DNA of 64,000 nucleotides, from the NCBI GenBank assembly GCA_951640165.1, contig OX621245.1, forward strand, positions 24,544,330-24,608,329, read 5' to 3'. A program made the position numbers and the translations under genes. Shown one piece after another: positions 1 through 10,744 of this stretch (positions are counted from its first letter, which is position 1; the number at the start of each line of letters is the position of its first letter). Below the pieces are notes generated by a model. That model was not told the origin of the DNA. It was given only the letters and a program-made list of their open reading frames with translations, and made no database searches. Source of the DNA: Pseudoips prasinana. Taxonomy: Eukaryota > Arthropoda > Insecta > Lepidoptera > Nolidae.

Positions 1-2
1 CA

Positions 3-197
3 GTGGAAGATAAAAATACTATGCCAGATATTACTAAAGACTGGAAGTCCTTACTAACAAGAAACAATTTAAAATGTCTTGTGAGGACTACAGACATAGA
101 CTCAACCATCACAGAAATGTATTTATTAGCCAAGGCACTCTTAAATACAAATAATTTTACATATCGATTGAAACGGCAACTGCTAGCTACAATATGA
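3..197 (+). CDS. Possible C-terminal coding remnant cut by the window edge
   Basis: The frame is open from the left edge to a TGA at 195-197, giving about 64 residues (from VEDKNTMP to RQLLATI). It may continue upstream of the window. An AATAAA hexamer lies about 65 bases after the stop, in a position that would suit a 3' end. I do not recognise the family. The composition (many N, T, L, K) is compatible either with a terminal exon of a host gene or with a transposon fragment. Nothing else nearby helps to decide. Confidence 0.3.
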   Translation: MEDKNTMPDITKDWKSLLTRNNLKCLVRTTDIDSTITEMYLLAKALLNTNNFTYRLKRQLLATI

Positions 198-1055
198 TTT
201 TAAATCATAATTTGAATAAGAGAGACCACATCACAGGATGTGCTAATCTTATAAAAACTCTCAAAATAAACACAAGATCTGATTATAGCTGTGAGGCTGA
301 TCGCAGATAGAAAGAATGAAATGAATAATAAAAAAAAAAACAAAGATATTACTTACAGGTCGAGCTTTACGCAAACTGGTCTGCTGTACATTATAAAGTA
401 CCCTAGCAACAAGGGATTTATAATGAGCTCAGTTTGTGTTACGTAACCCAGATTTTGCGAACATCACGACAATTTCAGATTGTCTGCCGTGCTCTATAAA
501 GTGACAAGCGCGTAAATGTTGTTCTGAAGTACAGAGACCTTCATATTAGATATTTAGACTTATAGCTTCGTTTAATTTGTTTTGGTCTGTGTATATACAT
601 AATGAAGCTAGAATTACTTTAAACTTGATACCTACATCATTAAAATTTAAGTTACTGAACTTAAATTTTAATGATTTATAAAAATTCTCTAAGTTATCAT
701 TTAAATTTGACTGAGTGCTCTTGTATGTCGGGTGCACTCCCCAGAACTCATCGGAGAATAAGGGTTAATAGAGCGTGAGTGATGACCCAGCATTGCAAGT
801 GTCTTAGGCTACGTTGACCACGACCATCAGGCGAGATGTATTAGTATTTCATTATGGATGATATCTTTACTTTAACAATAATTAACTCCATTCTAACTAG
901 GTCATCAGTCTGTGATTAAGTAAATGCCAACATTATTTGATCGGTCAAATTTGTGAGCAAATTAAAACGTGTTGATATTATAAATTGTTATTGTTTTTGT
1001 ACATGTATGCATAAATTAATTACTGCCCATAGACTAGCAGAAATACTGGCTATTA
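198..1055. other. Gene-free AT-rich stretch with one perfect hairpin
   Basis: I see no coding region or known repeat here. A perfect inverted repeat lies at 636-653 and 658-675 (18-bp arms, 4-base loop). A weak minus-strand frame at 546-737 overlaps it and shows no recognisable domain. Confidence 0.4.
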
Positions 1056-1059
1056 TATG

Positions 1060-1290
1060 GGCTGTGGTTAATAAGTGACTCGGCGAGGTTAAGCAACTAG
1101 CGGTCAGGCCATAGATGGGTGATCGCCAAAGTGGTTTAATTTCTGAACGTCTCCGTGCTTCGGAGAGCACGTTAAGCTGTCGCTCCCGGTTGTAGCCATT
1201 AGGCAACATTCATTGAGCCATGACGGTGGCCTTCTGGGTGGCTTGAACAACTCTGACACTATGATAACCACTGTCTATACGATAAGTAAG
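1060..1290 (-). repeat. Interspersed repeat family S4, copy 1
   Basis: The stretch matches 24443-24680 in the same orientation, and 9738-9915 and 26700-26880 in the opposite one. Shared landmarks are 'cttcggagagcacgttaagc' and 'taagcaacta'. The 26.7-kb copy ends in a short TTATTATT run, so I place the 3' end there and read this copy as minus. It could be a SINE or a 5'-truncated LINE tail; there is no coding frame. Confidence 0.55.
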
Positions 1291-1667
1291 TAATCTAGTG
1301 AGAGTTGTTGAACTACAATACGAATGAGCAAACATTTTACATGCATCTACGTGTATTTATGAGACACGAATATTTGGTCTCCCAGTTTCAGTTCCAATTT
1401 CGTTCGTTTGATGTAATTTTTCATATTTAATGGTGTTTTTTACGGCTACGGTAGATAGTCACAGTTTTTTTACTGAAAGCTACGCTTACATGACAATACA
1501 TGAGGCATCTTTTGCGGATTTTTAGGCACTGAACTCTGACAATGAAAGCTATTAATCTCGCTCATCTGTCCATCTGTCACTGGTCTCAAACTTCTAATCT
1601 GTTAGAAATGTTATTGTTAAATAATGATACATATTAGTCAAAAATAAAAATATATTTTCTTACTTTC

Positions 1668-1745
1668 TTTTTTTTTTTAAAGACAATGCCTTTCACCAGG
1701 GTAAATAATCCCTGTGTCGCAGGGTACTTTACAAAAGTAAGTAAA
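1668..1745 (-). repeat. SINE family S1, 3' fragment
   Basis: Read on the minus strand, it shares the cagggatt...ggcattgtcttt tail with the better-preserved copy at 9480-9690. The T-run at its left side is the oligo(A) tail of a minus-strand insertion. Confidence 0.5.
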
Positions 1746-1749
1746 GTCA

Positions 1750-2250
1750 ATTTAAAAAAGTATTTTTAGCCGCCATATTCGAATTACGAAGTATATTACC
1801 CTTGGGGCAAATATTGTTGGTCAAATTTTATTTCCCAATAAACTTATCGCATTCATTTATTTTACCAAATAAATATTTAGCAAGTATTAATTTAGCATTT
1901 TATTAACTGCTACCCAAAAAGTTAATAGGGTTAGAACTGCGACCCTAACTGAAAAATGAACCGCATTCATTTACGATAAGTTGTATTGACAAATGTTTTT
2001 TTTGCGAAATGAACATTTTCGAATTATATTCTGCGATGTGATGTTTTGGGACTTTTTTGCCCATAAATTAATAATAATCTGACTTACAGCTGCATTGCGT
2101 AGCAACAAAGACTCATATCTCATGACCAATAAAATCACATAAAGCCTCACGAATCTATCACTGCGACTATGGACATTGATCGAGTAGAGACGTATAATTC
2201 TTCGTTGCCATGCAAGCTCGGTTACATAGAAAATTCAGATAAGGTAACCA
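1750..2250. other. Gene-free stretch
   Basis: This is AT-rich sequence with no open frame and no repeat that I can match elsewhere in the window. Confidence 0.4.
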
Positions 2251-2251
2251 C

Positions 2252-2365
2252 GGCTACATATCAAGCTATACATTTCCAGTATAAGCTGATCCCGCGTTGT
2301 ATAGGATTTCCATAAAATGAGAGGTCAGCTTATATTGGAATAGTATAGCTTATGTGGCCGTATTG
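2252..2365. repeat. Imperfect inverted repeat, MITE-like
   Basis: The two ends (about 2252-2297 and 2320-2365) are imperfect reverse complements built around 'aagctata' and 'tataagctga', separated by about 20 bases. The shape suits a small foldback DNA element, but I cannot define a target duplication. Confidence 0.4.
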
Positions 2366-2368
2366 ACA

Positions 2369-2553
2369 GCACGTATAGTGCATTGGTTAAGACTGCCGCC
2401 TCGCCATTTCGTGTCCCGTTTACAATTATAATTTACCGTTACAATTATTTGTGTGATCCGTACGTAGTTCTTCTGTGTCTGTGTGTGTTTAATGTCCATC
2501 AATTATAAATACAAGGCTTTATTTACCTAGAGAGGGCGTTGTCTTTTAAAAAA
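2369..2553 (+). repeat. SINE family S1, plus copy
   Basis: The copy starts with a tRNA-like A-box stretch (tgcattggttaagactgccg) and ends in gagggcgttgtctttt plus an A run, the same tail as the 9480-9690 copy. The B box is badly decayed. Confidence 0.45.
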
Positions 2554-2559
2554 ATGTGC

Positions 2560-3014
2560 GTATTTTAATCAAACCTTGCAGAATCATACAAAGAGCTAGG
2601 TTACAACTTTTTAATAATTAACTCAAATAAAATTATTACTCTGTGAAATAATTTAATTGTTGTATACGCAGTTAACGTGCATGGAGGCATTTTGCATGTA
2701 ACTGTCACAGACAGATAGGAAAATTTGCGAAACTACTCTGCAGTTAGTGAGTTCCTTCTAACACAATTTTGGTTGAAATCTAACTTTGTACAGAGGGAAA
2801 TAATTAAAAACTTGTTCATTTGGAAGACGCATTGTTGTGTTGTGATAAACATATACTAACAGTCGTGCTTATGTTACTAAAGTGGAGAAGCACCATAAAT
2901 AAATATAAATAAATAAAAAGGTTTTTATTCACGTAGACTTTAAAAAAGCGCTTGTAAATAGTCAGAACATATTCTTAGTAATATATAATTAATTTATAAT
3001 TATTTCTAGGTACA
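2560..3014. other. Gene-free stretch left of the CR1-like LINE
   Basis: No gene is visible. A run near 2915-2965 (AAATAAAAAGG followed by 'attcacgtagac') may be an old minus-strand LINE 3' end. This is the flank of the LINE at 3015-7298. Confidence 0.35.
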
Positions 3015-3159
3015 TATAGAATAGAATAGAATAGAACTTTCTTTATTCAAGTAACTATGACTCAACAAGATTGTTAGTATAAACTTACGACTATGTTAGT
3101 AATCACACAATCACATTAATCACAAACACGGAACACATACATAAATAAATGGAGGTTAG

Positions 3160-5958
3160 TCACTGTTGTGCCATTCCATGGGAGATTGCACAACAGTGAC
3201 CAACGTATTTACAATCCAATCGACTGGCAACCATGCTTAAGACGCTGTTGGGGCTGCCCCACACCCTGCGCACCAGAGAAGCACACCTTTTGCGCATTGT
3301 TGCGTAAAAGCAATCTACGTGCGCATCTGCGAACATCCCTGACGCACTACAGAAACGAGGCAGCCCCACAAGTATCCTAAACGCATTGTTATATTGGACG
3401 CGGAGAGCGCTGTACGATTTTTTTGTATATCTAGCCCACAAGTTGCACGAGTAAAAAGAAGTACAGTAGGCTCGAAAGAGCGAGATTTTAACTGGTAGTG
3501 AGCATCGTGCAAACCTGCGGGCCAGCATGTTCGCTCTAACCGACAACGCTCTCCGCTCCCGTTCAATGTCATCATCGTCATTGAGGCCGGGAGTCAATAT
3601 ATGACCAAGATACTTAAACCTGTATACCCTCTGCAACGGTGTACCATACAATAAGACAGGCGGTACTGTATCAGGGCTTTTACCCCCAGCCTCAAAGACC
3701 ATGACCTCTGACTTCTTGGTGTTGTATGCCAAGCCATGTAATTTAGCATACTCCTCACATTTGGTCATTAATTTTCTGAGGCCACAAACTGACGCACTCA
3801 GGAGTACCTGGTCGTCTGCGAAACTGATATTATTGACGCAGGTACCGTCTATATAACATCCGAGCCTGGTACTGCTGAGCTCGCCAATCAATTCATTTAT
3901 ATATAGGTTGAAAAGTGTTGGTGAACTCAATCCACCCTGCCTCACCCCACACTCCAACCCGTAAAGACCAGAGATCGCCCCAGCCCATCGTACAGTGTTG
4001 ATCTGGTTTCCATACCAAAACTTGAGAATGTTAATTAGTTCTGTGGGTAGATTTAACCGTTCTAATTTACTCCACAACACGTCGTAGGAAACCAGATCAA
4101 ATGCTTTTGATAAGTCGAGGAAGCAAGCATAAATAGGCGTCCCTCGTCTCGCATAGTACGTCACAGCATGCTTAAGACACAACACCGCACTCTCTGTTGA
4201 TAAACCAGCTCTAAATCCGAACTGGTTATCATGAATAGTGGTACAGCTAGCTAAGTGTGTATTAAGCATGCTGTCAAATACCTTTGAAATCACGGTAGCT
4301 AGTGAAATAGGCCTATAGTTCCCTGTGTCAGCAAGGTCGCCAGTGTTATTTTTTGCTATTGGCACTACTATTGTTCGCATCATCTCACTGGGCAGGAAAC
4401 TATGACTCATACAAAAACCATATAATATGGCAAGCACTCTGGGTAAGTGATGGCCAGCATATCGTAAGTGCTCGATGCTAAGCCCGTCATGACCGGGTGA
4501 CTTACCCCTTGACATACGTCGTATAGTCTGAGCTATTTCTAAGGTCTTAAATTTAACCCCTATTGCCATGCCGGGCACAACATTGAGCACTGACCGTGAG
4601 GGACCTAGTGGAGATTTAACAAAAAATGTTTCCTTAAATAGGTTTGCAATATCCTCAGGTTCACTCATGCCACCGACGCTCACAGGGATTCCCGGTCTGG
4701 TTTTTAATTTGTTTGTTTGTTTCCAGAAACTACGAAAATCGTTTTTAGCATGGTGTGAGGCTAGAATGTCCATTTTAACTTGGTCTTCATGATCCTGGCA
4801 CCACTTTAACCTTGACTTAAAGACTTTTCTAGTGTCACGCATTTCATCATAAAGTAATCCAGTAGAAGGTTTGCCATACCACGCCCACAATATAAATTTC
4901 TGCCTAGCCTCCCTATGAGCCTCTGCGACATGTTTATTCCAGCCAACTATTACCCGCTTAGAGCATCTATTACTGCCTCCCCGACCCATCACAGCAGCCT
5001 CACTTAAAGCATGTACGATGTCAGCATACAGTTTCTCAATAATAATTTTATGGCCAGAGTTGTTACACATACTGTCAGAGCATTCGCCAAGTTCGTGTGG
5101 AAAGTCAATTAGTTTTAATCTTTCATGACATTCACGTTCATAAGCAACTATCTGATTTTGGCTTCTCTCTCCCCACACAACATAGTTGTTCACATTTGTA
5201 ATACTAACAGGTTTCTTTGGTAACATACTATTCAAGTCACATTCTACTACGAGCGGCAAGTGGTCTGACCAAAACACATCATAGACTACATACACTTTCC
5301 TGACGGAGGCCATAGCCGCTTCGGTCACTAAGCAGTGATCAAGCCACCTCTTTGACCCATGAGCCTCACTCAGGAATGTATATGTGTTTGAACTTAAACC
5401 TAACATTTTTGCATCAACACACGTCCATAATTGTTCGGCGCAATAACCGGTAAGTTCGTCATAAAATCGCTCAGAAGGGTGCGCATTATAATCGCCTAAC
5501 ATGTAAACATAATCTATATTACAATTATCAATTATCGCACTCACCGAGCTCAAGATGTCCGTAAAATCCGTTAAATTTGATACAATATCCGTGGGCATGT
5601 AAACACTTAAGACTAAGAAGGATTTATCCTTAATCACAATTTTCACTGCACAGATCCGTGGGTTTCCACACTGAATAACAACCACATCATGGAAAAGACG
5701 TTTTCTCCACAGAAGGGCGACACCACCATGCGGTCTACCACGAACAATACTCGCTGACGTGTCTACCGCTGATACTCCAGTACTGCTGAACTCGTCACTT
5801 ATTGTGTCAAGAAACGAGATTTCCTCAGGCAGTAGCCACGTTTCCTGCAGCGCAATTACATCCGATTGTTTACATAGTTCACGAATATTCTGAGCGGACC
5901 GCTTGACATTTTTACAGTTAAAGCTCACGAACTTGCATACACTACCGTTACTCAACAT
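3160..5958 (-). CDS. LINE ORF2: endonuclease and reverse transcriptase
   Basis: This intact 932-residue protein would nick target DNA and prime cDNA synthesis there (target-primed reverse transcription). An AP-type endonuclease covers about 1-245: SFNCKN (N14), QETW (E39), LGDYNAH (D156, N158), WLDHC (D207) and SDHLPL (D232-H233). The reverse transcriptase covers about 470-760: GHDG, NYRPISL, LDLSKAFD (about 614), GVRQGG (about 671) and the active-site FADD (about 713). A Cys-rich C-terminal tail follows. The start ATG overlaps the ORF1 stop inside ATGTTGAGTAA, so translation is probably by termination and re-initiation. I see no stop or shift. The length is normal for CR1/Jockey-group ORF2. 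Confidence 0.88.
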   Translation of the reverse strand: MLSNGSVCKFVSFNCKNVKRSAQNIRELCKQSDVIALQETWLLPEEISFLDTISDEFSSTGVSAVDTSASIVRGRPHGGVALLWRKRLFHDVVVIQCGNPRICAVKIVIKDKSFLVLSVYMPTDIVSNLTDFTDILSSVSAIIDNCNIDYVYMLGDYNAHPSERFYDELTGYCAEQLWTCVDAKMLGLSSNTYTFLSEAHGSKRWLDHCLVTEAAMASVRKVYVVYDVFWSDHLPLVVECDLNSMLPKKPVSITNVNNYVVWGERSQNQIVAYERECHERLKLIDFPHELGECSDSMCNNSGHKIIIEKLYADIVHALSEAAVMGRGGSNRCSKRVIVGWNKHVAEAHREARQKFILWAWYGKPSTGLLYDEMRDTRKVFKSRLKWCQDHEDQVKMDILASHHAKNDFRSFWKQTNKLKTRPGIPVSVGGMSEPEDIANLFKETFFVKSPLGPSRSVLNVVPGMAIGVKFKTLEIAQTIRRMSRGKSPGHDGLSIEHLRYAGHHLPRVLAILYGFCMSHSFLPSEMMRTIVVPIAKNNTGDLADTGNYRPISLATVISKVFDSMLNTHLASCTTIHDNQFGFRAGLSTESAVLCLKHAVTYYARRGTPIYACFLDLSKAFDLVSYDVLWSKLERLNLPTELINILKFWYGNQINTVRWAGAISGLYGLECGVRQGGLSSPTLFNLYINELIGELSSTRLGCYIDGTCVNNISFADDQVLLSASVCGLRKLMTKCEEYAKLHGLAYNTKKSEVMVFEAGGKSPDTVPPVLLYGTPLQRVYRFKYLGHILTPGLNDDDDIERERRALSVRANMLARRFARCSLPVKISLFRAYCTSFYSCNLWARYTKKSYSALRVQYNNAFRILVGLPRFCSASGMFADAHVDCFYATMRKRCASLVRRVWGSPNSVLSMVASRLDCKYVGHCCAISHGMAQQ

Positions 5959-7220
5959 TATTACTAACTGGTGCGCCGATTACCTTTACAGTAGATGTAG
6001 ATATATCGCTTACACGTTTCGGTTTGTAGTTAACAAAACGTCGAAATAATATCCCTTGTGGCCACAGTTTCTCATCCAAGTATAATTGTAACTTACTCTG
6101 GGATACAAAAAACTTATAAGCCTTGTGTTCACATTGCCGCTTAATATCTATTCTTTCTAGATTTACTTTTTCCGCAGTTTTCTTTTCAATATAACAGGTT
6201 ATATCCGATTCTAATGTGTCTCTATGTACATTAGATATAAATATAGGTATTTTTCTGTCAGCCGATCTGAACTTCTCTTCGGATTCGAGGACATTTGTAC
6301 CCGTTTTTCCTCTGAACCTATCTTTATACTTCTGTTTCTTATTTTGCACAATCGTAAAACCATCATTTGTTTCAATAACTGCGACGCTCGAGTACGACGG
6401 ACGAGATGCAATCGACGTCGCATGAGTCATCGCTTCACTCGGGCCGTCCACTTGGTAGTTTTGCCATTACTGATAACGGTAACGATGACACATCGGCGCG
6501 GTCTCCTATACTTGTCGCGCGGATCGTGTCGTCTCTGTCACCGTTGTTTGATACGCATCGGTTAACCGTTGTGGAATATGTGTCTGCACTACCCTCCATC
6601 GGAATCATGTTAATATTCGGACAATTATGATTAGTTTTATTATTTGTTCCTAATGATAATAACTGACCCGAACAATCCAGTGAGTCTTCTTGAAACACGC
6701 ACAAAGTATTATTATCGCTGGATGCACCTCGCTTTGTGTTGACATTAACCGCCGCGCATGGTAACGACTGTAATTTCATGGTACACTCAGTTTTTACGCT
6801 TTGCAGCTCGTCTTGCGTTACATAGGAAGATTTAATTTGATCAATCTCGGCTCTTACTATTACTAAATCCTTAAGCAGCTTCGATACATCCAGATGATCG
6901 AATGTGATAGGAGGTAGCTTTTCGAGATCGCGGGCTACGAACACCGGCAATACATCCGGCTCAGTTGTTTTAAATATAGCAATAATGTCATTCAACACCC
7001 TGTTTTCTTTGCCTTTTCCTTTGCGAACGGTGCTACGCACCTCCGACGACAACGATTCGATCAGTAACGATTTAGATTTTTGAATCTGCTCACTAGAAAA
7101 TGCCGAAGCACATATCTTAACCAGACTAGTCTCATCCGCAATCGACACTTTGTTTTGAACATATGCTAAAAGCTCATCAATAACAATGTTACACGAAACA
7201 CACTTTACTGTATCCGCCAT
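5948..7220 (-). pseudogene. LINE ORF1 protein, broken by one frameshift
   Basis: This is the nucleic-acid-binding partner of ORF2. The first frame runs from the ATG at 7220 (MADTVKCVSC) to a stop at 6435. It has an N-terminal CxxC, a helical part and a likely coiled coil (LVIVRAEIDQIKS). A second frame, open from about 6469 to 5948, holds an RRM-like part (IPIFISNVHRDTL and LWPQGILFRRFV). The two halves are in different frames, and the shift must lie within about 6433-6472. ATGs exist upstream of 7220, but MADTV aligns with the usual start of such ORF1s from memory. Either this copy is dead for ORF1 or the join is a sequencing error. Confidence 0.7.
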
Positions 7221-7496
7221 TTCGTTAATTGCGCACGGGCAGCGCGTCACCAAAACGCGTGTGCAGGTAATGACTGCGCGCGCGCGAATATAGATATTTA
7301 GGTACACGGATTGTAGGAAATAATTTACAATAAGATTTATTTTATAACAGTAACGATATTTAACTAACTTAAATTAGGTTATTGTCAAGGATCATGTGTA
7401 GGTTTAATTATCAAAATTTTAAATTTTACTAGGCATTTTCTTTAAATAATCATAATAATCAGAAATGTCGACTAAATAAGTACATTATTATTATTG

Positions 7497-7745
7497 ATGG
7501 GCCTGTGGCGTGTTTGGTCAATGCATGCTTTGCACGCCGCAGGTCGTTGGTTCAATTCCCACCCAAGACAGATATTTGTGTGCATGAACATGTCTGTTTG
7601 TCTTGAGTCTGGGTGTAATCATCTATATAAGTATGTATTTACAAAAGAAAAGTAGTATATCAGTTATCTGGTTTCCATAGTACAAGCTCTGCTTAGTTTG
7701 GGATCAGATGACCGTATGTGAATTATGTCCCGGGATATTATTAAT
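7497..7745 (+). repeat. tRNA-derived SINE family S2
   Basis: The head has a Pol III-type B box (ggttcaattcc, 7548-7558). The body contains 'gtacaagctctgcttagttt', which is shared with the 27.0, 35.2, 41.2, 49.9 and 63.5 kb copies. The copy ends in ATT repeats. Confidence 0.65.
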
Positions 7746-7928
7746 ACTTACAGCATACGCAGATAGCTGTAGGTAATAATTGACTCTATAGTCTGCACAT
7801 TAATATTGAGATAAATATATAGTGGCCAGGCAATGGGTGACTTTATATGGGGCACTGTGGCTAAGGTCGCCTGACCACCATCTCACATCCTCGTGCTTCG
7901 GGTTTGAATTCCGCATGGATAACTATTT

Positions 7929-8005
7929 GTTTCATCAACATCATCATATCAGTCGAAAGACGCCCGCTGTTAGACTAAAGCCTCGCCCAAAGATTCAACT
8001 GCCGG
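7929..8005 (-). repeat. RTE 3'-end fragment
   Basis: It carries the reverse complement of the RTE terminus (cagcagtggacgtctttcgg followed by TGATGA repeats seen at 63065-63120), here diverged: 'atcatcatatcagtcgaaag'. Confidence 0.55.
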
Positions 8006-8009
8006 TTTA

Positions 8010-8545
8010 CACTTCCATAAGTTTCGCCATAAGATGAGTTCCCTAGCAGTTCTTGTCTGACAATTGTAGTGACGTGACCTAACGAAATATAATCGATGTT
8101 TTTATAATATCGATTCAGTTGGCAAAGAAAATGGAATCGGATTAGTGTCAATCTATGAGGAGTGTCAATCTCTATTGGCCGATGTTCCGTTCAACGCATT
8201 AAACATTTTTAAGATTTATACTTTTTTATTTTATTTACTTAATTTATTAACAGTTAATTATAACTACAATAATTTACTTAGTAATTTACGAAAGGCAATA
8301 TTTTTTTATCATTTCTTTTTTATTTATTTTTTCAGTTTATTTATAATCGTCTAAAGTAGTATGCGAGCCACGGAAAAAAATGAACTGTTAGGGAACTCAT
8401 CTTATGGCGAAAAGACTATTGTTAATTGTTTATTCCGTAGATAATTAATCTCAACCTGGGTGTGATTTTTATCGTAAGTTTGATTTATTATATTGTTTGT
8501 ATTGATATTTCTATAGTCCTTATTACATGAAGAAGATGCAGACCA
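8010..8545. other. Gene-free AT-rich stretch
   Basis: Strongly T-rich from 8210 to 8345, with no gene or matched repeat. An open frame at 8145-8354 is low-complexity and I do not believe it. Confidence 0.4.
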
Positions 8546-8549
8546 TAGA

Positions 8550-9035
8550 TTACGCTAGAGTGATGGAAAAGAAATAGCCCCTGTGTTTGCGGACACTCTT
8601 GTGCACTATAATATTTCCCGATGACTAGTCTGTTTGACCAAAAGTAATTTCGCAAAATTACACTTGACAAACAAGGTAAGGTAAAACAATGGTTTCGCTA
8701 ATTGATCATTTTACTACTACCAACACCAGCCGGCGAGTGCTAGAAGCCACTTTAGTAGCGCGTTTGACATTTGGACAAATGCTTAATTTGCGAAACATAT
8801 TATTTGGTGAAATGAGAGAAGGTGAATTGACATTTTAATATTTAACACATTTAATTTTAACAAGTGCAGCGTTCGCTAATGGGTCATTTGCGAAGTGAGT
8901 TTTTGTAAGATGATAGTTTTATCGAATGACCATTTGTAGAAATTTTTTTGGTCAAACATTACTACTATTAATCCGACTTGTCACCGTTCAGATTGGCGGC
9001 CGTGGCTTTAATCGACCAGGAGGATATTATTAGTC
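8550..9035 (+). repeat. SINE family S3, split copy
   Basis: The stretch 8552-8630 matches the middle of the S3 SINE (gtgatgga...cccctgtgttt...cactataata). The stretch 8985-9035 matches its 3' end (attggcggccgtgg...ggaggatattatta). About 350 unmatched bases lie between, probably a later insertion. Confidence 0.5.
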
Positions 9036-9039
9036 TCTC

Positions 9040-9479
9040 GTTGAAATATTTTACTTATAGACCTTGCAATACTGTAGGTATCCAGTAAATTGTTATAGTG
9101 ATGATTTTTAAACAAAAGTTAGAACATCGGACAACGGATGAACCTTATGGAATAGTTTGGGAGCGTAACTTAGCCAACATTTTGAACCGGTTGTATTCAA
9201 TCTATGCTAATGGCCGATTGTAACCATGTTATGCAATCTGTTGGTAAAGGTTCTAAGGAAGTGGAATTGCTTTACAGAATAGACCTTTAGAGTAGTGGAA
9301 AATATATATGTAAAAGGCTGCCTCAATTACCGAGATCGAGGAAACCTTTTATATACATACACAATATACTACTATAATTATTGCAAATTGATTATATTCA
9401 ATTCATTAAACTTCTGTATATAAACTAATTAATCTTTTACTTTTTAACACGTTTAAAATGTCTTCGGTATCGTGAACAT
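9040..9479. other. Gene-free stretch
   Basis: No gene found. An imperfect inverted repeat around 9305-9360 (atgtaaaaggctgcctc and gaggaaaccttttatat) flanks a 13-base centre. Confidence 0.35.
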
Positions 9480-9690
9480 TTTTTTTGCTTTTGTTTAAAA
9501 AAGACAACGCCCGCATTAGGGAGTCTAATCCCTGTTGCGCAGGGTTCTGTAAAAACATATAATAGACGGACACAATTTACATCCCGACTCAGAACAACTA
9601 TTTATGGGTAACACAAATAGTTGTCCGGCGCGGACCTCGAACCCGCGACATGAAGAGGCGTGGCGACTGTCTTAGCCGCTACGTGCACGT
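9480..9690 (-). repeat. tRNA-derived SINE family S1, best copy
   Basis: On the minus strand the head (cacgtagcggctaagacagt, then gcgggttcgaggtcc as B box) leads to a body ending ggcgttgtctttt and oligo(A). A further S1 3' end on the plus strand follows at 9705-9729, so the two tails face each other. Confidence 0.65.
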
Positions 9691-9737
9691 GTACATTAGA
9701 TTCTCTATTGGGGGCGTTGTCTCTTTAAATACAAACA

Positions 9738-9915
9738 AAAAAAGAGTTGTTCAAGCATCCCATTAGGCCTCTGAAATGCCTTAACGACAGCTTAACGTGC
9801 CCTCCGAAGCACGGAGACGCTCAGAAATTAAACCTTTGGGGGCACCCATCTATGATCTAACCGTGAGCCTTGATGCTCAACCTCGCCAATCACTTACGGG
9901 TGAGAACATCTGGCT
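9738..9915 (+). repeat. Interspersed repeat family S4, copy 2
   Basis: Opposite in orientation to the copies at 1060 and 24443. It contains 'cgaagcacggagacgctcag' and 'cctcgccaatcactta'. Confidence 0.55.
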
Positions 9916-9919
9916 ATGA

Positions 9920-10350
9920 AAACTCAAACGTAAACCTATAACATATTATACCTATGACATATTTCACAATCGATCACACAAAATAGATTCTCTCCACACC
10001 CCAAATACAAACCAAATTCCATAAATAAACGTCCCCAACATTCAAAACTCTACATCATAGATGCGCAGATGATAAAATAAATATTTATAGTGAATAAAAA
10101 CGTTCGTATCTCCAAGATCCCACCGGAGAGGAAGGAAATCAATTGATAAAGTTTGTACACACCGTATTCCCCGGTAGGGCGATACGTTTTCATTTACTTG
10201 TCGCATCTAGAATCTGTGATTGTACCAAACCGGCACATAAATTCAGGGAGAAAACATTCAGAGGTTTAGGTAACTATGGGAAATATTCTTACCAGTTTTA
10301 GATGAAAGTCTATTTGGTATAAACATAGTTGTATTGTTACGTACAATAAT
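9920..10350. other. Gene-free stretch
   Basis: No coding region and no repeat I can pair elsewhere in the window. Confidence 0.4.
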
Positions 10351-10741
10351 AATGTCCTCCTAGCCGAATTTTAGCCACGGCGGCCACGGCCAGTCATAAT
10401 TAAGACATCTGCGCGGGACATATTATAGTATTTAAGTGAGTGCGCAAACACAAGAGCACTTTTTATATGGAATAAAAAGTGCTCTCGTGTTTGCACTCTC
10501 ATGATTCGATGGGACGACTAGTGACACGACCGGAAAGAGGTCAGGTACAGTACTGACGGCTTAACGTGCTCTCCGAGGCACGGGCGTAGAATACCGCCAA
10601 CTCCGAGACTTCTGGCTGATATTAAGATTTTTCTTTTTACAGAAAATTCACAAATTCGCTTTTGGACCGACACGGAATTTAAACCCAGGAGGTCCTGGGT
10701 TCAAATTCCGTTATTTGCGGTTGAACACGCTACCGCTAGAC
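10351..10741 (-). repeat. SINE family S3 with two internal foldbacks
   Basis: It aligns over its length with the reverse complement of the S3 copy at 22471-22850, from 'gtcctcctagccgaatttt' to the tRNA-like head 'cacgctaccgctagac'. Two local inverted duplications disturb it: 10438-10465 with 10473-10498, and 10673-10690 with 10693-10710 (2-base loop, one mismatch). Confidence 0.7.
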
Positions 10742-10744
10742 TAC

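Larger units (their letters stand above)
3015..7298 (-). mobile_element. CR1-like non-LTR retrotransposon, nearly full length
   Basis: On the minus strand the order is a short GC-rich 5' UTR, ORF1, ORF2, a short 3' UTR with an AATAAA-like signal, and a simple tail made of repeated TTCTA (3015-3035). A possible 8-bp target duplication, taggtaca, sits at 3007-3014 and 7299-7306. If it is real, the element is 4284 bp and not 5' truncated. ORF2 is open throughout and ORF1 carries one frameshift. The apurinic-type endonuclease, the RT and the simple 3' repeat tail fit the CR1 group of LINEs in the broad sense; the exact clade needs a tree. Confidence 0.8.

Noticed and set aside
360..545. Minus-strand peptide resembling a helix-turn-helix of a Tc1-type transposase (LRACHFIEHGRQSEIV), followed by a GTAAGT donor-like site
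   Set aside because: The resemblance is weak, a stop interrupts it soon after, and no other transposase motif or terminal repeat is present.
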